Origin: Gorillibacterium sp. | GTDB taxonomy: Bacteria; Bacillota; Bacilli; Paenibacillales; NBRC-103111 | Assembly (NCBI GenBank): GCA_014380705.1 | Contig: JACMJI010000099.1 | Location: 1 to 8,769, forward strand | Reading direction: 5' to 3' | Length of the DNA: 8,769 nt | Shown: one piece after another, positions 1 to 8,421 of the stretch | Numbering within the stretch: the stretch's first letter is position 1 | Layout: the number at the start of each line of letters is the position of its first letter | Position numbers and translations under genes: made by a program | The notes under the pieces: model-generated | The model's database searches: none | What the model was told of the DNA's origin: nothing | What the model saw: the letters and a program-made list of their open reading frames with translations, nothing else

Positions 1-818
1 ACCCACTCTGTCCATTTTCTTCTTGTTGTATACAAGAGCATAATTGAAGCAATCAGCTTCAATGCCAAAATAACTTGTAATAGCCCATCTGCTATTCCGG
101 TGAGCGTCAATCCGTAAATTTCAGGACCGATCCACATAAGAGCACCAGCCGCCACCAATACCCAACCATTAGCTTCACTTCGGTTCCTCAAGAGAAAACC
201 TAGCCAAGCAATAATCGTTCCTAGGGGTAACCAGTACAATTGCAGAGTAATGATCTCCGGCTCAGAGATAATCTGGAGAAGCATCCAACCGTAAATAATA
301 GCAATTATAAGCCAACCACAAAAATGAAAGGAAGCAAATCGTGAGGTAACGCCAGTAACAATCCAGAATAGAGCGGTAACACTGAGTAGTATTGCTAAAG
401 CTGAAGGCTCTCCACCATGCTCCATAATAAAATAAAAGCCTGCCGTAGGAGCGATAATTGCCCCGGCCCATAAATAGGAGTAAGAAACGGTTGGCTTCAT
501 TACTCGATTTTTTACTCCCAGTGTAAAAAATAGCAGAACGGTCAAAGCAATAAGCATGATTTGCATAGGAAAGGGAAAAGAGGTAAAATAAAATCCAACA
601 TAGAAAATGATACCAACTAAGGAGAAGATTAGGATCCATGTCAATGGCTTAGCATCCTTAATCTGACCCGGAGAAAGTCCAAGTACTCGTCTTCCTTGGC
701 TCTCCTCACCTTCCCGATACAGGTTCTGGAGAAAGTCACAATATTGCTCGGGCAACAAGCGATTTTTTCGCCAGTACTCTATTTCGTGAATAATAATCTT
801 TCGTTTATCTGTATCCAC
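1..818 (-). CDS. Multi-pass membrane protein of unknown function, 3' end cut by window edge
   Basis: An uninterrupted frame opens with GTG at 818-816 and stays open for 272 codons to the window edge, so the C-terminus is missing. A strong Shine-Dalgarno (GGAGGAG, 832-826) sits 7 nt upstream, which fixes the start. Residues 1-58 are charged and probably cytosolic, with an aromatic-rich motif around 12-34 (EIEYWRKNRLLPEQYCDFL). After that come about eight hydrophobic stretches, near residues 61-79, 86-101, 113-131, 139-155, 163-182, 192-210, 217-231 and 240-264, which indicate an integral membrane protein. No catalytic motif is evident. The N-terminal W-x-x-N-x-L-L-P pattern followed by many helices loosely recalls DUF2157-type proteins, but that is a guess. 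It lies 78 nt after rpoD, behind an intrinsic terminator. The open frame and ribosome binding site make the gene secure; the function is unknown. Confidence 0.85.
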   Translation of the reverse strand, partial: MDTDKRKIIIHEIEYWRKNRLLPEQYCDFLQNLYREGEESQGRRVLGLSPGQIKDAKPLTWILIFSLVGIIFYVGFYFTSFPFPMQIMLIALTVLLFFTLGVKNRVMKPTVSYSYLWAGAIIAPTAGFYFIMEHGGEPSALAILLSVTALFWIVTGVTSRFASFHFCGWLIIAIIYGWMLLQIISEPEIITLQLYWLPLGTIIAWLGFLLRNRSEANGWVLVAAGALMWIGPEIYGLTLTGIADGLLQVILALKLIASIMLLYTTRRKWTEW

Positions 819-825
819 TGAGCCT

Positions 826-832
826 CTCCTCC
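826..832 (-). promoter_or_regulatory. Ribosome binding site that sets the GTG start of the membrane protein
   Basis: On the minus strand GGAGGAG is followed by 7 nt and then GTG at 818-816. It is nearly a perfect complement to the 16S rRNA 3' end. No other start with comparable spacing exists in this frame, so GTG is preferred over later ATG codons inside the hydrophobic region. Confidence 0.8.
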
Positions 833-854
833 GCGTCGTTATCGCGATATCTAG

Positions 855-886
855 AAAAAAGACCTTTCCCGGAAAAGCAAAAGGTC
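855..886 (-). terminator. Intrinsic terminator after rpoD
   Basis: Reading the minus strand, GACCTTT (886-880) pairs perfectly with AAAGGTC (867-861) around a 12-nt loop. The loop can pair further, since its 5' part (TGCTTTTCC) is partly complementary to the GGGAAAG that follows. A run of six T residues (860-855) follows directly. This is a standard Rho-independent terminator 10 nt after the rpoD stop codon. It probably ends the glyQ-to-rpoD transcription series. Only 36 nt separate the T-run from the next gene's GTG, so that gene depends on read-through or on a promoter inside the rpoD end. Confidence 0.85.
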
Positions 887-896
887 AATCGTTCAT

Positions 897-2015
897 TTAT
901 TCAAGAAAATCTTTAAGGCGTTTGCTTCGACTTGGGTGGCGCAGCTTGCGGAGAGCTTTGGCTTCGATCTGACGAATACGTTCACGGGTAACACCGAATA
1001 CTTTACCCACCTCTTCAAGGGTACGCGTACGTCCGTCGTCAAGTCCAAAACGCAAGCGCAGTACGTTCTCTTCACGCTCTGTAAGCGTATCGAGCACGTC
1101 CTCTAGCTGCTCTTTTAGAAGTTCATAAGCAGCAGCGTCTGCAGGAGCAAGGGCTTCCTGGTCCTCAATGAAATCACCAAGGTGGGAGTCATCTTCTTCA
1201 CCAATGGGTGTCTCCAAGGAAACGGGTTCCTGAGCTATTTTCATGATCTCCCGAACCTTTTCTACGCTTAGCTCCATTTCTTTAGCGATCTCTTCTGGCG
1301 CAGGCTCACGTCCAAGCTCTTGAAGCAGCTGTCGGGAAACCCGGATCAGCTTATTTATCGTTTCCACCATATGGACAGGGATACGAATGGTTCTCGCTTG
1401 GTCAGCAATTGCACGGGTTATGGCTTGACGAATCCACCATGTAGCATAGGTACTAAATTTGTACCCCTTCTTATGGTCAAACTTCTCAACCGCTTTAATC
1501 AGACCCATGTTCCCCTCTTGAATCAAGTCAAGGAATAACATGCCCCTCCCTACATAACGTTTGGCAATACTTACGACGAGACGTAGATTTGCTTCAGCCA
1601 AACGTCTCTTCGCTTCATCGTCACCATTCTCAATACGTTTGGCAAGAGCTACCTCTTCTTCTGCTGATAGAAGCGGTACCCGCCCGATTTCCTTCAAATA
1701 CATGCGTACCGGATCGTTAATTTTAATCCCAGGCGGCAAAGAAAGATCATCGTCAAAATTAAACTCGTCAGGTTCACGCTCACGAGTTGCTGGCAATTCT
1801 TCGTCTTCGTCTTCATTACCTACTTCAATACCCAATTCGCCCAATTGTTCGAAAAATTCATCGATTTGGTCAGGGTCTTGGTCGAATGGAGCTAGACGCT
1901 CCATAATATCCTTATAAGTTAGCGAAGATCTCTTTTTTCCAAGTTCGATCAATTGCTCTTTTACTTGATCGACTGTCAGTTCCGTCTCCACTCGGGAATG
2001 CTGATCGTTAGCCAT
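897..2015 (-). CDS. rpoD: RNA polymerase primary sigma factor SigA (RpoD)
   Basis: This is the housekeeping sigma-70 factor, which gives RNA polymerase recognition of -10 and -35 promoter elements. At 372 aa it is close to the 371-aa B. subtilis SigA. Region 1.1 spans about residues 10-70 and is followed by an acidic stretch (67-90). Region 1.2 begins at [17 protein letters not shown] (101-117). Region 2 covers about 137-213 and holds the core-binding and promoter-melting segments, including [20 protein letters not shown] (186-205). Region 3 spans about 216-292. Region 4 spans about 304-360 with the -35-reading helix-turn-helix (332-358, [17 protein letters not shown] at 342-358). The start is ATG preceded by a purine-rich GGGAGGAGGGAG tract (2034-2023). 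The gene starts 28 nt after dnaG stops, as in the dnaG-sigA pair of Bacillus, and is followed by a terminator. Nothing is abnormal in the protein. Confidence 0.98.
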   Translation of the reverse strand: MANDQHSRVETELTVDQVKEQLIELGKKRSSLTYKDIMERLAPFDQDPDQIDEFFEQLGELGIEVGNEDEDEELPATREREPDEFNFDDDLSLPPGIKINDPVRMYLKEIGRVPLLSAEEEVALAKRIENGDDEAKRRLAEANLRLVVSIAKRYVGRGMLFLDLIQEGNMGLIKAVEKFDHKKGYKFSTYATWWIRQAITRAIADQARTIRIPVHMVETINKLIRVSRQLLQELGREPAPEEIAKEMELSVEKVREIMKIAQEPVSLETPIGEEDDSHLGDFIEDQEALAPADAAAYELLKEQLEDVLDTLTEREENVLRLRFGLDDGRTRTLEEVGKVFGVTRERIRQIEAKALRKLRHPSRSKRLKDFLE

Positions 2016-2043
2016 TAATCTTCTCCCTCCTCCCTGGATTCGG

Positions 2044-3885
2044 TCAAGTTACCTGTCCGAAAGCCTTCATCTGCTTTTCCAGGGTTATAATTTCACTGGC
2101 GATTATCGCCGCGAGTACGTTGTCTCCTATCCGCTCGGCTTGTACCATCTCTTCTTTTTTATTCTTGATGGTTTGCTGCTGGGGATATTTCTGGATTTCT
2201 CGAATATAATCGTTGATCACTTGCTGACTAATGCCGGGATAATCCAGCATCAGAATTGCACCTGCAGCCACCTCTAGACGCCCATCTTGAAGGGCTGCCA
2301 TGTAGCGGCTTGCATCCGGCTCATTTCCTTGTGCATAGTAAGCGTACAAATAAGCAGCCAAAGCCGCATGAGTGTCCGAAATAAATTGTTCTCCGATACG
2401 TTCGCGGACAAATTCGGCAATATCCCGATCGTGCATCATGGCGGATAGTAGACGTATCTCTGCATTGTAGAAAGCTTGACCCGGAGATGGATGTTTCCCT
2501 ACACCGTTCCCGTTATTTCTACCATTATTCCACGTTTTTTCTTTATTATCCCTGTTTTCTGTCTTTTTTAGGAAATCCTGCCGTGCCAGATTCATATCCT
2601 GCTTGAAACCTTCCATTCCAACGGAGAATTCCGAAGTGATTTCCTTCGTATAGTGCTCCCGTTCTAACGCCGAAGGAATCTCAGAGACAATACGAGCGGC
2701 TGTTTCTAGATAACGAAGCTTTCCGTCCTCTGTTTGCAGGTTAAAGTTTCCACGCACATAATGAAGCCGATACCGTATAGAACTAAGTGCCCCCTCAATG
2801 ATCTGCTTCCTAAATCGGTCGAAACCATAAGCAGTGATAAAATCATCGGGATCTTTACCTTCAGGAAGCACCGCTACCTTGACCAACAGGTCTTCCTTCT
2901 CTAACATCGTCAGCGCTTTAAATGCAGCATTCTGACCCGCTGTATCCCCGTCATAGCAGATGATAATCTGATCAGCGTTACGTCGTAGAATCGAGCAATG
3001 TTCGTCGGTAAGTGACGTTCCCATTGTGGCGACCCCGTTCTCAATACCCGCTTCCCATGCCTTAATGACATCCATATAACCCTCAAACAGAACAACCTGT
3101 CCTGATTTGCGGATCATTGGCCTGGCTCTGTGAAAATTATACAGATTACGGCTTTTATTGAACAGAGGGGATTCTGGACTGTTGAGGTATTTAGGTTGTA
3201 CGTCTCCCATAGCTCTTCCTGCGAATGCAATTATTTTACCTTTGAGATCATGAATGGGAAAAATAAGTCTATCACGAAACTTATCCAAATAGCCGCTTCC
3301 ATCTGTTTTGCTGGAAACTAGGCCTCCAATCTCACAAAGAGGAAGGGGAAACTCACGTTTAACCAATTGTTGAGCTAACAGATCCCAACTATCAGCGGCA
3401 CAACCTACCTGGAAGAAATCAATCCACTTCTGACTGAGTTCTCTGGACCGGACATAGGATAATGCTTTCTGCCCTTGCTTGGTATTGGTTAGAATATGCT
3501 GATACAAACGGGCGGCGAATTCATGCGCTGCATAGAGCGTATCACGATTTTTGCGCTCTTGTGTTTTCTCTTCTGGCTCCTCATCCCGATCAAACGGGAT
3601 ATTCGCCTCTTCTGCTAACTGTCTTACTGCTTCTGGGAAGGTGAGACCCTCTATTTCCATTGTAAAATGAATGAGATTGCCAGTCGCATGGCAGCCGAAG
3701 CAATAGTAGATCTGTCGCTCCGGATTCACTGTGAAGGAGGGTGATTTTTCGGAATGAAAGGGACAAAGTCCCTTCATATAATGTCCCTGCTTCTTAAGTG
3801 GTACCTGCTTGCCAATCACGTCTACGATGTCATTTTTCTTCAGAACAGCCTCAATTACTTCGTCAGGTATGCGTCCATAACTCAA
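2044..3885 (-). CDS. dnaG: DNA primase DnaG
   Basis: DnaG makes the RNA primers for Okazaki fragments and replication restart, working with the replicative helicase. At 613 aa it is close to the B. subtilis protein. The N-terminal zinc-ribbon (CHC2) domain shows C41, H44, C62 and C65. The catalytic core (about 110-430) contains the TOPRIM motifs LFEGYMD (266-272, catalytic E268) and YDGDTAG (311-317, D312 and D314). A hydrophilic, Asn/Gly-rich linker (about 441-470) leads to the C-terminal helicase-binding domain (about 471-605). Translation begins at TTG: an in-frame TAA lies immediately upstream, and AGGTG sits 7 nt before the TTG, so no earlier start is possible. It starts 45 nt after yqxD ends and is followed 28 nt later by rpoD, so co-transcription is likely. 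Confidence 0.98.
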   Translation of the reverse strand: MSYGRIPDEVIEAVLKKNDIVDVIGKQVPLKKQGHYMKGLCPFHSEKSPSFTVNPERQIYYCFGCHATGNLIHFTMEIEGLTFPEAVRQLAEEANIPFDRDEEPEEKTQERKNRDTLYAAHEFAARLYQHILTNTKQGQKALSYVRSRELSQKWIDFFQVGCAADSWDLLAQQLVKREFPLPLCEIGGLVSSKTDGSGYLDKFRDRLIFPIHDLKGKIIAFAGRAMGDVQPKYLNSPESPLFNKSRNLYNFHRARPMIRKSGQVVLFEGYMDVIKAWEAGIENGVATMGTSLTDEHCSILRRNADQIIICYDGDTAGQNAAFKALTMLEKEDLLVKVAVLPEGKDPDDFITAYGFDRFRKQIIEGALSSIRYRLHYVRGNFNLQTEDGKLRYLETAARIVSEIPSALEREHYTKEITSEFSVGMEGFKQDMNLARQDFLKKTENRDNKEKTWNNGRNNGNGVGKHPSPGQAFYNAEIRLLSAMMHDRDIAEFVRERIGEQFISDTHAALAAYLYAYYAQGNEPDASRYMAALQDGRLEVAAGAILMLDYPGISQQVINDYIREIQKYPQQQTIKNKKEEMVQAERIGDNVLAAIIASEIITLEKQMKAFGQVT

Positions 3886-3892
3886 TTACCAT

Positions 3893-3897
3893 CACCT
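3893..3897 (-). promoter_or_regulatory. Ribosome binding site for the TTG start of dnaG
   Basis: AGGTG on the minus strand lies 7 nt before TTG at 3885-3883. The codon just before TTG is TAA in the same frame, so this site decides the start. The same AGGTGAT core precedes yqfL. Confidence 0.75.
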
Positions 3898-3930
3898 GCA
3901 TCTTATTTTGGACACGTATAATCTATTCGC

Positions 3931-4401
3931 TTATGTGCGGAATATCTCCTGCTTGTCTGATAAAATTTTTGTCAAAGTTTGTTGAAAATTTTTTCGGTCG
4001 AGAGCGGTAAAAGCCAGAGGTCCCTTGGTACGACCGCCTCCGCGCCTTATTTTTGCCGATTCACTCCGATGATCCAAAAGAAAATCAATAATCCTATCCG
4101 TGTAGATTTGCCCGCGATTTGACAACGCAATAGCTTTTTTGGCCATGCAAATCGCTGCAAGACCGAAATCCTGTGTGATCAATACATCATCTTTACCGAT
4201 CCGATTAGCGATATAAAGATCAACGGACTGGTCAGAACGATCTACCTGAAAGACTGTAACCCCTTCGCCGGGCTCGATGCGGTGGTCAAATGATGCAACC
4301 ATCCATACGGGTACGCTAAATTTAAGCGCCACTGTCACAATCTCTGACTTTACTGGGCAAGCATCAGCATCCACCAGTATCTTTGTTGGTCCCGTAATCA
4401 T
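3931..4401 (-). CDS. yqxD: YaiI/YqxD family protein (UPF0178/DUF188), PIN-like
   Basis: This 156-aa protein belongs to the widespread UPF0178 family, which has a predicted PIN-like nuclease fold and no settled function. Visible family signatures are the N-terminal acidic motif ILVDADACPVK (8-18, with D11 and D13), D61 in the SVDLYIANRI segment, LITQDFGLA (74-82, with D78), LSNRG (93-97) and the C-terminal glycine-rich GGGRTKGP (121-128). The spaced acidic residues fit a metal site, which is the basis for a nuclease prediction; this is inference. The ATG start has only a modest GGGTGG upstream as ribosome binding site. It lies between yqfL (103-nt gap) and dnaG (45-nt gap), the same position as yqxD in B. 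subtilis, which supports the assignment. Confidence 0.93.
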   Translation of the reverse strand: MITGPTKILVDADACPVKSEIVTVALKFSVPVWMVASFDHRIEPGEGVTVFQVDRSDQSVDLYIANRIGKDDVLITQDFGLAAICMAKKAIALSNRGQIYTDRIIDFLLDHRSESAKIRRGGGRTKGPLAFTALDRKNFQQTLTKILSDKQEIFRT

Positions 4402-4504
4402 TATTTAACCACCCGAGCCTGTCCTGAACATCAAATGCCTCAATCAGCAAAAGGAACAAGAATATTATTTTGTCTTGAAAGTCTATATATTACGCTTTTA
4501 TCTG

Positions 4505-5347
4505 TTACCTTTTCGTCAAATGCTGGTGACTTACTCGAAACATGTCTTGAATCAAGCTTGCCGTTTCCTCTACTGCACGATTGCTCACATCAAGGACGAC
4601 ACAATTTAGCTTAGCCATAATCTCAGCAGAATAGCTAAGCTCCTGCTCGATTCGTTCTACCTTCGCATAATTGGCTTCTCCATGTAAGCCAAGAGCCTTC
4701 AATCGTTCCTTTCGAATGGCATTAAGCTTATCGGTGCCTATTCGCAGCCCAACAATTTTGTTCTTAGGAATCGTAAATAATTCCTTAGGGGGTTTAAGTT
4801 CAGGAACCAGTGGAACATTGGCAACCTTAAAGCCTTTATTGGCTAAATACATGGCAAGAGGCGTTTTTGACGTACGTGAGACTCCGACAAGAACAATATC
4901 CGCCTTCAACACGCCAGATATATCTTGTCCATCATCGTATTTTACGGCAAATTCGATAGCTTCCACTCGTTTAAAATAATCCTCATCCAACTCGTGAATC
5001 ATTCCTGGCTCATGTCGAGACTTCTTGTGTAGAAGTGTCTCGAGGTTGCCAATGATCGGTCCAAGAAGATCAATGCACACAATTTTACGCAAGAGTGCAT
5101 GCTCCAACAAGTAATCCCGAAGCTCAGGGACAACCAACGTAAAGACAATCATCCCATGAACGGCAGCAGCTGCTTCGACCATTTCGTCGATGGATACACG
5201 GCTCTGAATAAACGTAAAGCGGCGAATATTGACAACAACCGGCGAAAATTGCACAGCCGCAGCTCTAACAACCCCTTCACCCGTATCTCCGGCAGAGTCG
5301 GATGCGATAAAAACAGTGAGTATATTTTTCTCCTGAACAGGATCCAT
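4505..5347 (-). CDS. yqfL: Putative pyruvate, phosphate dikinase regulatory protein (PDRP/PpsR family, YqfL)
   Basis: Members of this family are bifunctional kinase/phosphorylases that switch pyruvate phosphate dikinase or PEP synthase off and on through threonine phosphorylation, using ADP and inorganic phosphate. In B. subtilis, YqfL is reported to modulate the gluconeogenesis repressor CcpN. The 280-aa protein shows the N-terminal family segment TVFIASDSAGDTGEGVVRAA (11-30), the P-loop-like nucleotide site GVSRTSKTPLAMYLANKG (155-172), and the motif VPLVPELKPPKELF (178-191). The start is ATG at 5347: AGGTG (5357-5353) sits 5 nt upstream and overlaps the glyS TAG. A TTG 15 nt further upstream would put this site inside the gene, so it was not chosen. 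It starts 8 nt after glyS. The actual target enzyme is not in the window, so PPDK versus PEP synthase specificity is not resolved. Confidence 0.93.
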   Translation of the reverse strand: MDPVQEKNILTVFIASDSAGDTGEGVVRAAAVQFSPVVVNIRRFTFIQSRVSIDEMVEAAAAVHGMIVFTLVVPELRDYLLEHALLRKIVCIDLLGPIIGNLETLLHKKSRHEPGMIHELDEDYFKRVEAIEFAVKYDDGQDISGVLKADIVLVGVSRTSKTPLAMYLANKGFKVANVPLVPELKPPKELFTIPKNKIVGLRIGTDKLNAIRKERLKALGLHGEANYAKVERIEQELSYSAEIMAKLNCVVLDVSNRAVEETASLIQDMFRVSHQHLTKR

Positions 5348-5355
5348 GCTATCAC

Positions 5356-7431
5356 CTACCAAACTAATTTGGAGAAATCAGCAAATCTACGAACATCCAT
5401 AGCGATTAGTGACAAAAGCCCAAGTCGATTAGCCCTTACTTCTGGATCTTCGGCCATAACCATAACAGCATCGAAGAAAGCAGTAATCGGTGCCTCCAAA
5501 TGACGTAATACCAGCAATGCAGCTGAGGCCTCCGTATTGCTTAAATGAGCAGAAAAACCGACATGAGCAGTGTGCCATGCTTGATATAAATCATGTTCTG
5601 CTTGCTCGGTAAATTTATCTGCAGAAACGTCAACGGATTCAGCCTTCGCGGCGAGATTCGCTGCACGACTGAATGATTCAGTTGCTGTTTTAAAAGAAGG
5701 ATCTTGCATAGCTCTAGCTAGCTCTTCTGAGCGATTAACAGCTCCAATTATACTATCGAAGCCTGACCCAAGGACAGCATCAATAATATCGTATCGAACG
5801 CCGCGCTCTGACAATAGATTTTTTAGCCGAAGACCAAAAAAGTCGTATATAGAAGTACGAATCTCCGCCTCTTCGCGTTTCAACAATTTTGCTGCACCTA
5901 GAACTCCGAGAGCAATATCAAGAACATCATTTAGACCGATCGGTAAACGGTACTCCAGCAAAATCTGGACGATGCCTGCCGCTTGCCGACGCAAAGCATA
6001 GGGGTCCTGAGATCCTGTAGGGATAATACCAATTGAGAAACAGCCCGCAATTGTGTCAATTTTGTCGGCCAAGCTAACGGTAGCTCCTACCAGTGAAGTC
6101 GGCACGGAATCCCCGGAAAACCTTGGTTGATAGTGCTCATTTACAGCTTTGGCAACTGTTTCTGGCTCCCCAGCTTTACGTGCGTAGTCTTCCCCCATTG
6201 TTCCTTGAAGCTCCGGGAATTCATAGACCATTTGGCTGACGAGATCGAATTTACAGATGGCGGCAGCTCGAATAATCTGTGAGCTCGTCTCTTCGTCTGC
6301 ATTTATACGAGCAGCCAGTGCTGCGGAGATCGCTTCGATCCGACGCACTTTATCCCCGATCGAACCAAGCTCCTCCTGAAACACGATGGTATCAAGACGT
6401 TTTAATGCACTGTCAATCGTCATCTTCTGGTCTTCACTATAGAAGAATTTAGCATCAGATAAACGCGCGCGCAGCACTTTTTCATTGCCCCTTGCCACTG
6501 CTGCTAGATGCTCTTTGTTTCCGTTTCGAACCGTTACAAAGTGTGGCAGGAGATTGCCGGCCTTATCTAGTACAGGGAAGTAACGCTGATGCTCTCGCAT
6601 GGAGGTAATCAACACTTCTTTAGGAATCTGAAGAAAATCAGGATTAAAGGACCCAAATAGTGCCGTCGGGTACTCAACAAGGAACAGAACTTCCTCCAAC
6701 AAATCTTCTTTCACAGGGATATTCCAGCCATTCTCTGCTGCAAGGGCATTGACCTGCTTTAGAATTAAATCTTTCCGCTCGTCTATATCGACAATTACAT
6801 ATTGCTCTTTCAAAGCCGTCTCATACTCTGATGGCGTTTGGATATCAATGTTCTGACCTAGAAAACGATGGCCGCGCGTAGCCCTTCCCGAAACAACACC
6901 AGCAATTTCAAGATTTACAATGTCATTCCCAAACAAGGCGACGATCCAGCGAATGGGCCGAACGAAGCGCAAATCCCAGCTTCCCCAGCGCATGTTTTTT
7001 GGAAAATTTAAAGAAGTGATGATGTGCTTCAGACCATCTCCAAGAAGGGACGTGGTGTCAACACCGATATGATTCTTCGTTGCATGGACATATTCAACCC
7101 CACTTAATTCCTTAAAGAACAATTCACTAGTCTCTACGCCTTGACTGCGAGCAAACCCGAGTGCAGCTTTGCTCCATTCCCCTTTTTCATCTAGAGCTAT
7201 TTTACGGGAAGGACCCTTGGCCTCTACTCGCTCATCCCGTTGTCTTTCCTCTACTCCATGAATTAACAGCGCAAATCTACGCGGTGTAGCATAGATTTTG
7301 ACAGCAGAGAATCCAATTCTTGACTCCTCCAGCCATTTGCCTATACGATCAGCAAGCTGAACGGTTGCAGGACGAACAAACTTTGAAGGAACCTCTTCCA
7401 TACCGATTTCAAGAAGCAAATCTTTAGCCAT
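5356..7431 (-). CDS. glyS: Glycine--tRNA ligase beta subunit
   Basis: This is the large subunit of the bacterial alpha2beta2 glycyl-tRNA synthetase. It supplies tRNA recognition, while the alpha subunit carries the aminoacylation site. At 691 aa it is of normal length. The N-terminus [18 protein letters not shown] (1-18) is typical. Other conserved parts are [11 protein letters not shown] (47-57), [21 protein letters not shown] (147-167), [12 protein letters not shown] (276-287), [13 protein letters not shown] (322-334), the HD-like region around 385-490 with [15 protein letters not shown] (454-468) and [14 protein letters not shown] (471-484), and a C-terminal anticodon-binding helical domain (about 585-685). 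The start was placed at ATG 7431 because homologues begin there; the frame is open 96 nt further upstream inside glyQ. Its ATG overlaps the end of glyQ (shared ATGGCTAA), which suggests translational coupling. The two subunits are needed in equal amounts. Confidence 0.98.
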   Translation of the reverse strand: MAKDLLLEIGMEEVPSKFVRPATVQLADRIGKWLEESRIGFSAVKIYATPRRFALLIHGVEERQRDERVEAKGPSRKIALDEKGEWSKAALGFARSQGVETSELFFKELSGVEYVHATKNHIGVDTTSLLGDGLKHIITSLNFPKNMRWGSWDLRFVRPIRWIVALFGNDIVNLEIAGVVSGRATRGHRFLGQNIDIQTPSEYETALKEQYVIVDIDERKDLILKQVNALAAENGWNIPVKEDLLEEVLFLVEYPTALFGSFNPDFLQIPKEVLITSMREHQRYFPVLDKAGNLLPHFVTVRNGNKEHLAAVARGNEKVLRARLSDAKFFYSEDQKMTIDSALKRLDTIVFQEELGSIGDKVRRIEAISAALAARINADEETSSQIIRAAAICKFDLVSQMVYEFPELQGTMGEDYARKAGEPETVAKAVNEHYQPRFSGDSVPTSLVGATVSLADKIDTIAGCFSIGIIPTGSQDPYALRRQAAGIVQILLEYRLPIGLNDVLDIALGVLGAAKLLKREEAEIRTSIYDFFGLRLKNLLSERGVRYDIIDAVLGSGFDSIIGAVNRSEELARAMQDPSFKTATESFSRAANLAAKAESVDVSADKFTEQAEHDLYQAWHTAHVGFSAHLSNTEASAALLVLRHLEAPITAFFDAVMVMAEDPEVRANRLGLLSLIAMDVRRFADFSKLVW

Positions 7432-8314
7432 GCTGCACCGTTCCTTTCCCCTTGAGCATCGGGTATCCGAGTCGTTCACGTTCTTCCAGGTAAGTCCCGG
7501 CGCATTTGCGAGCAAGGTTGCGCACACGAGTAATATAGCCTGTCCGCTCGGTTACGCTAATTGCGCCTCTGGCATCAAGCAGGTTAAAGGTGTGTGAGCA
7601 TTTGAGCACGTAGTCATAAGCAGGATAAACCAAATTATGCTCAAGGGCTCTCTTGGCTTCTTCCTCGTAGGTGCCAAAAAGGCTGAACAGCATTTTTACG
7701 TCAGAAACCTCGAATGTATACTTAGAGTGCTCGAATTCCTGTTGGAGGAACACATCACCGTAAGTGACTCCATCCACCCAATCAAGGTCGAATACATTTT
7801 CTTTATCCTGAATATAGGATGCAAGCCGCTCCAGACCATAGGTTATTTCAACCGATACCGGAGATGTATCAATACCGCCTACTTGCTGAAAATAAGTAAA
7901 CTGCGTCACTTCCATACCGTCGAGCCAAACTTCCCAACCAAGTCCCCAAGCCCCAAGGGTTGGTCCCTCCCAATTGTCTTCAACAAATCGAATGTCATGC
8001 TGAAGCGGATCAACGCCAAGCCGTTTCAGGCTCTCCAAATAAAGTTCCTGAATGTTGTCTGGTGATGGCTTCATAATGACTTGAAATTGATGATGCTGGT
8101 ACAGACGGTTCGGGTTCTCCCCATAACGTCCATCTGCTGGTCTACGTGACGGTTCAACATAAGCCACATTCCAAGGCTCAGGACCAAGACTACGTAGAAA
8201 GGTTGAGGGATTAAAGGTTCCCGCGCCTTTCTCGGTATCATAGGGTTGAACGATGATGCAGTTTTGCTCTGACCAGTACTGCTGTAATGTTGATATGATT
8301 TGCTGAAAATTCAT
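7424..8314 (-). CDS. glyQ: Glycine--tRNA ligase alpha subunit
   Basis: This is the catalytic class II subunit of the alpha2beta2 glycyl-tRNA synthetase, which activates glycine and charges tRNA-Gly. At 296 aa it is the usual family length. Conserved blocks include [20 protein letters not shown] (30-49 region), [18 protein letters not shown] (class II motif 2 region), [67 protein letters not shown] (motif 3 region) and [18 protein letters not shown]. The start was set at ATG 8314 ([10 protein letters not shown]), as in the B. subtilis protein. GGAGGGG stands 6 nt upstream. The in-frame ATG at 8320 directly abuts this ribosome binding site, and the TTG at 8329 lies upstream of it, so both are disfavoured. 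It is the first gene after a glycine T-box leader and overlaps glyS by 8 nt. Confidence 0.98.
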   Translation of the reverse strand: MNFQQIISTLQQYWSEQNCIIVQPYDTEKGAGTFNPSTFLRSLGPEPWNVAYVEPSRRPADGRYGENPNRLYQHHQFQVIMKPSPDNIQELYLESLKRLGVDPLQHDIRFVEDNWEGPTLGAWGLGWEVWLDGMEVTQFTYFQQVGGIDTSPVSVEITYGLERLASYIQDKENVFDLDWVDGVTYGDVFLQQEFEHSKYTFEVSDVKMLFSLFGTYEEEAKRALEHNLVYPAYDYVLKCSHTFNLLDARGAISVTERTGYITRVRNLARKCAGTYLEERERLGYPMLKGKGTVQHG

Positions 8315-8320
8315 TTGCAT

Positions 8321-8327
8321 CCCCTCC
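8321..8327 (-). promoter_or_regulatory. Ribosome binding site of glyQ
   Basis: GGAGGGG on the minus strand is followed by ATGCAA and then the chosen ATG (8314-8312). This spacing rules out the two in-frame upstream starts at 8329 (TTG) and 8320 (ATG), which precede or abut the site. Confidence 0.8.
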
Positions 8328-8362
8328 AAAAAGTAGTGATCTGACTGAACAACTGCATGGCA

Positions 8363-8421
8363 ATAGAAATAGCTCCCGTATCTCCTATGCAGGTCTAAGA
8401 CCGTGCATAGGGACGGGAGCT
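8363..8421 (-). terminator. Regulatory terminator of the glyQS T-box leader
   Basis: On the minus strand AGCTCCCGT (8421-8413) pairs perfectly with ACGGGAGCT (8379-8371). Inside, CCTATGCA pairs with TGCATAGG, and GGTC with GACC around a TTA tip, so this is a very long hairpin. It is followed by ATTTCTATT, an interrupted and rather weak T-tract. The 5' arm contains CGTCCCT (8415-8409), which can instead pair with the AGGG of the T-box to form the antiterminator. The two structures exclude each other, as expected of a T-box switch. Confidence 0.9.

Noticed and set aside
262..639. Minus-strand 125-codon ATG frame
   Set aside because: It lies in another frame within the longer GTG-start membrane gene (818 to the edge), which has a strong ribosome binding site and a coherent membrane-protein sequence.
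840..849. 10-bp palindrome TATCGCGATA between the rpoD terminator and the membrane gene
   Set aside because: Too short and lacking spacing or repeats to support an operator; possibly chance.
893..1075. Short minus-strand frame at the 3' end of rpoD
   Set aside because: Out-of-frame shadow of the conserved sigma region 4 coding sequence.
1561..1917. Plus-strand frames antisense to rpoD, dnaG and yqfL (for example 1561-1917, 3130-3321, 4671-4979, 7637-8065)
   Set aside because: All mirror conserved coding sequence on the other strand and show no independent domain or ribosome binding site.
4402..4504. Possible promoter or terminator in the 103-nt gap between yqfL and yqxD
   Set aside because: A TTGACG in the end of yqfL is 21 bp from TAATAT, too far for a normal promoter, and the only hairpin (CAAGA/TCTTG) has a weak 5-bp stem with no T-run.
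7432..7527. Longer glyS reading frame inside glyQ
   Set aside because: The extra 32 residues match no GlyS N-terminus; [15 protein letters not shown] at 7431 is the family start.
8315..8329. Upstream glyQ starts (TTG 8329, ATG 8320)
   Set aside because: The ribosome binding site GGAGGGG lies between or against these codons, and homologues begin at the ATG at 8314.
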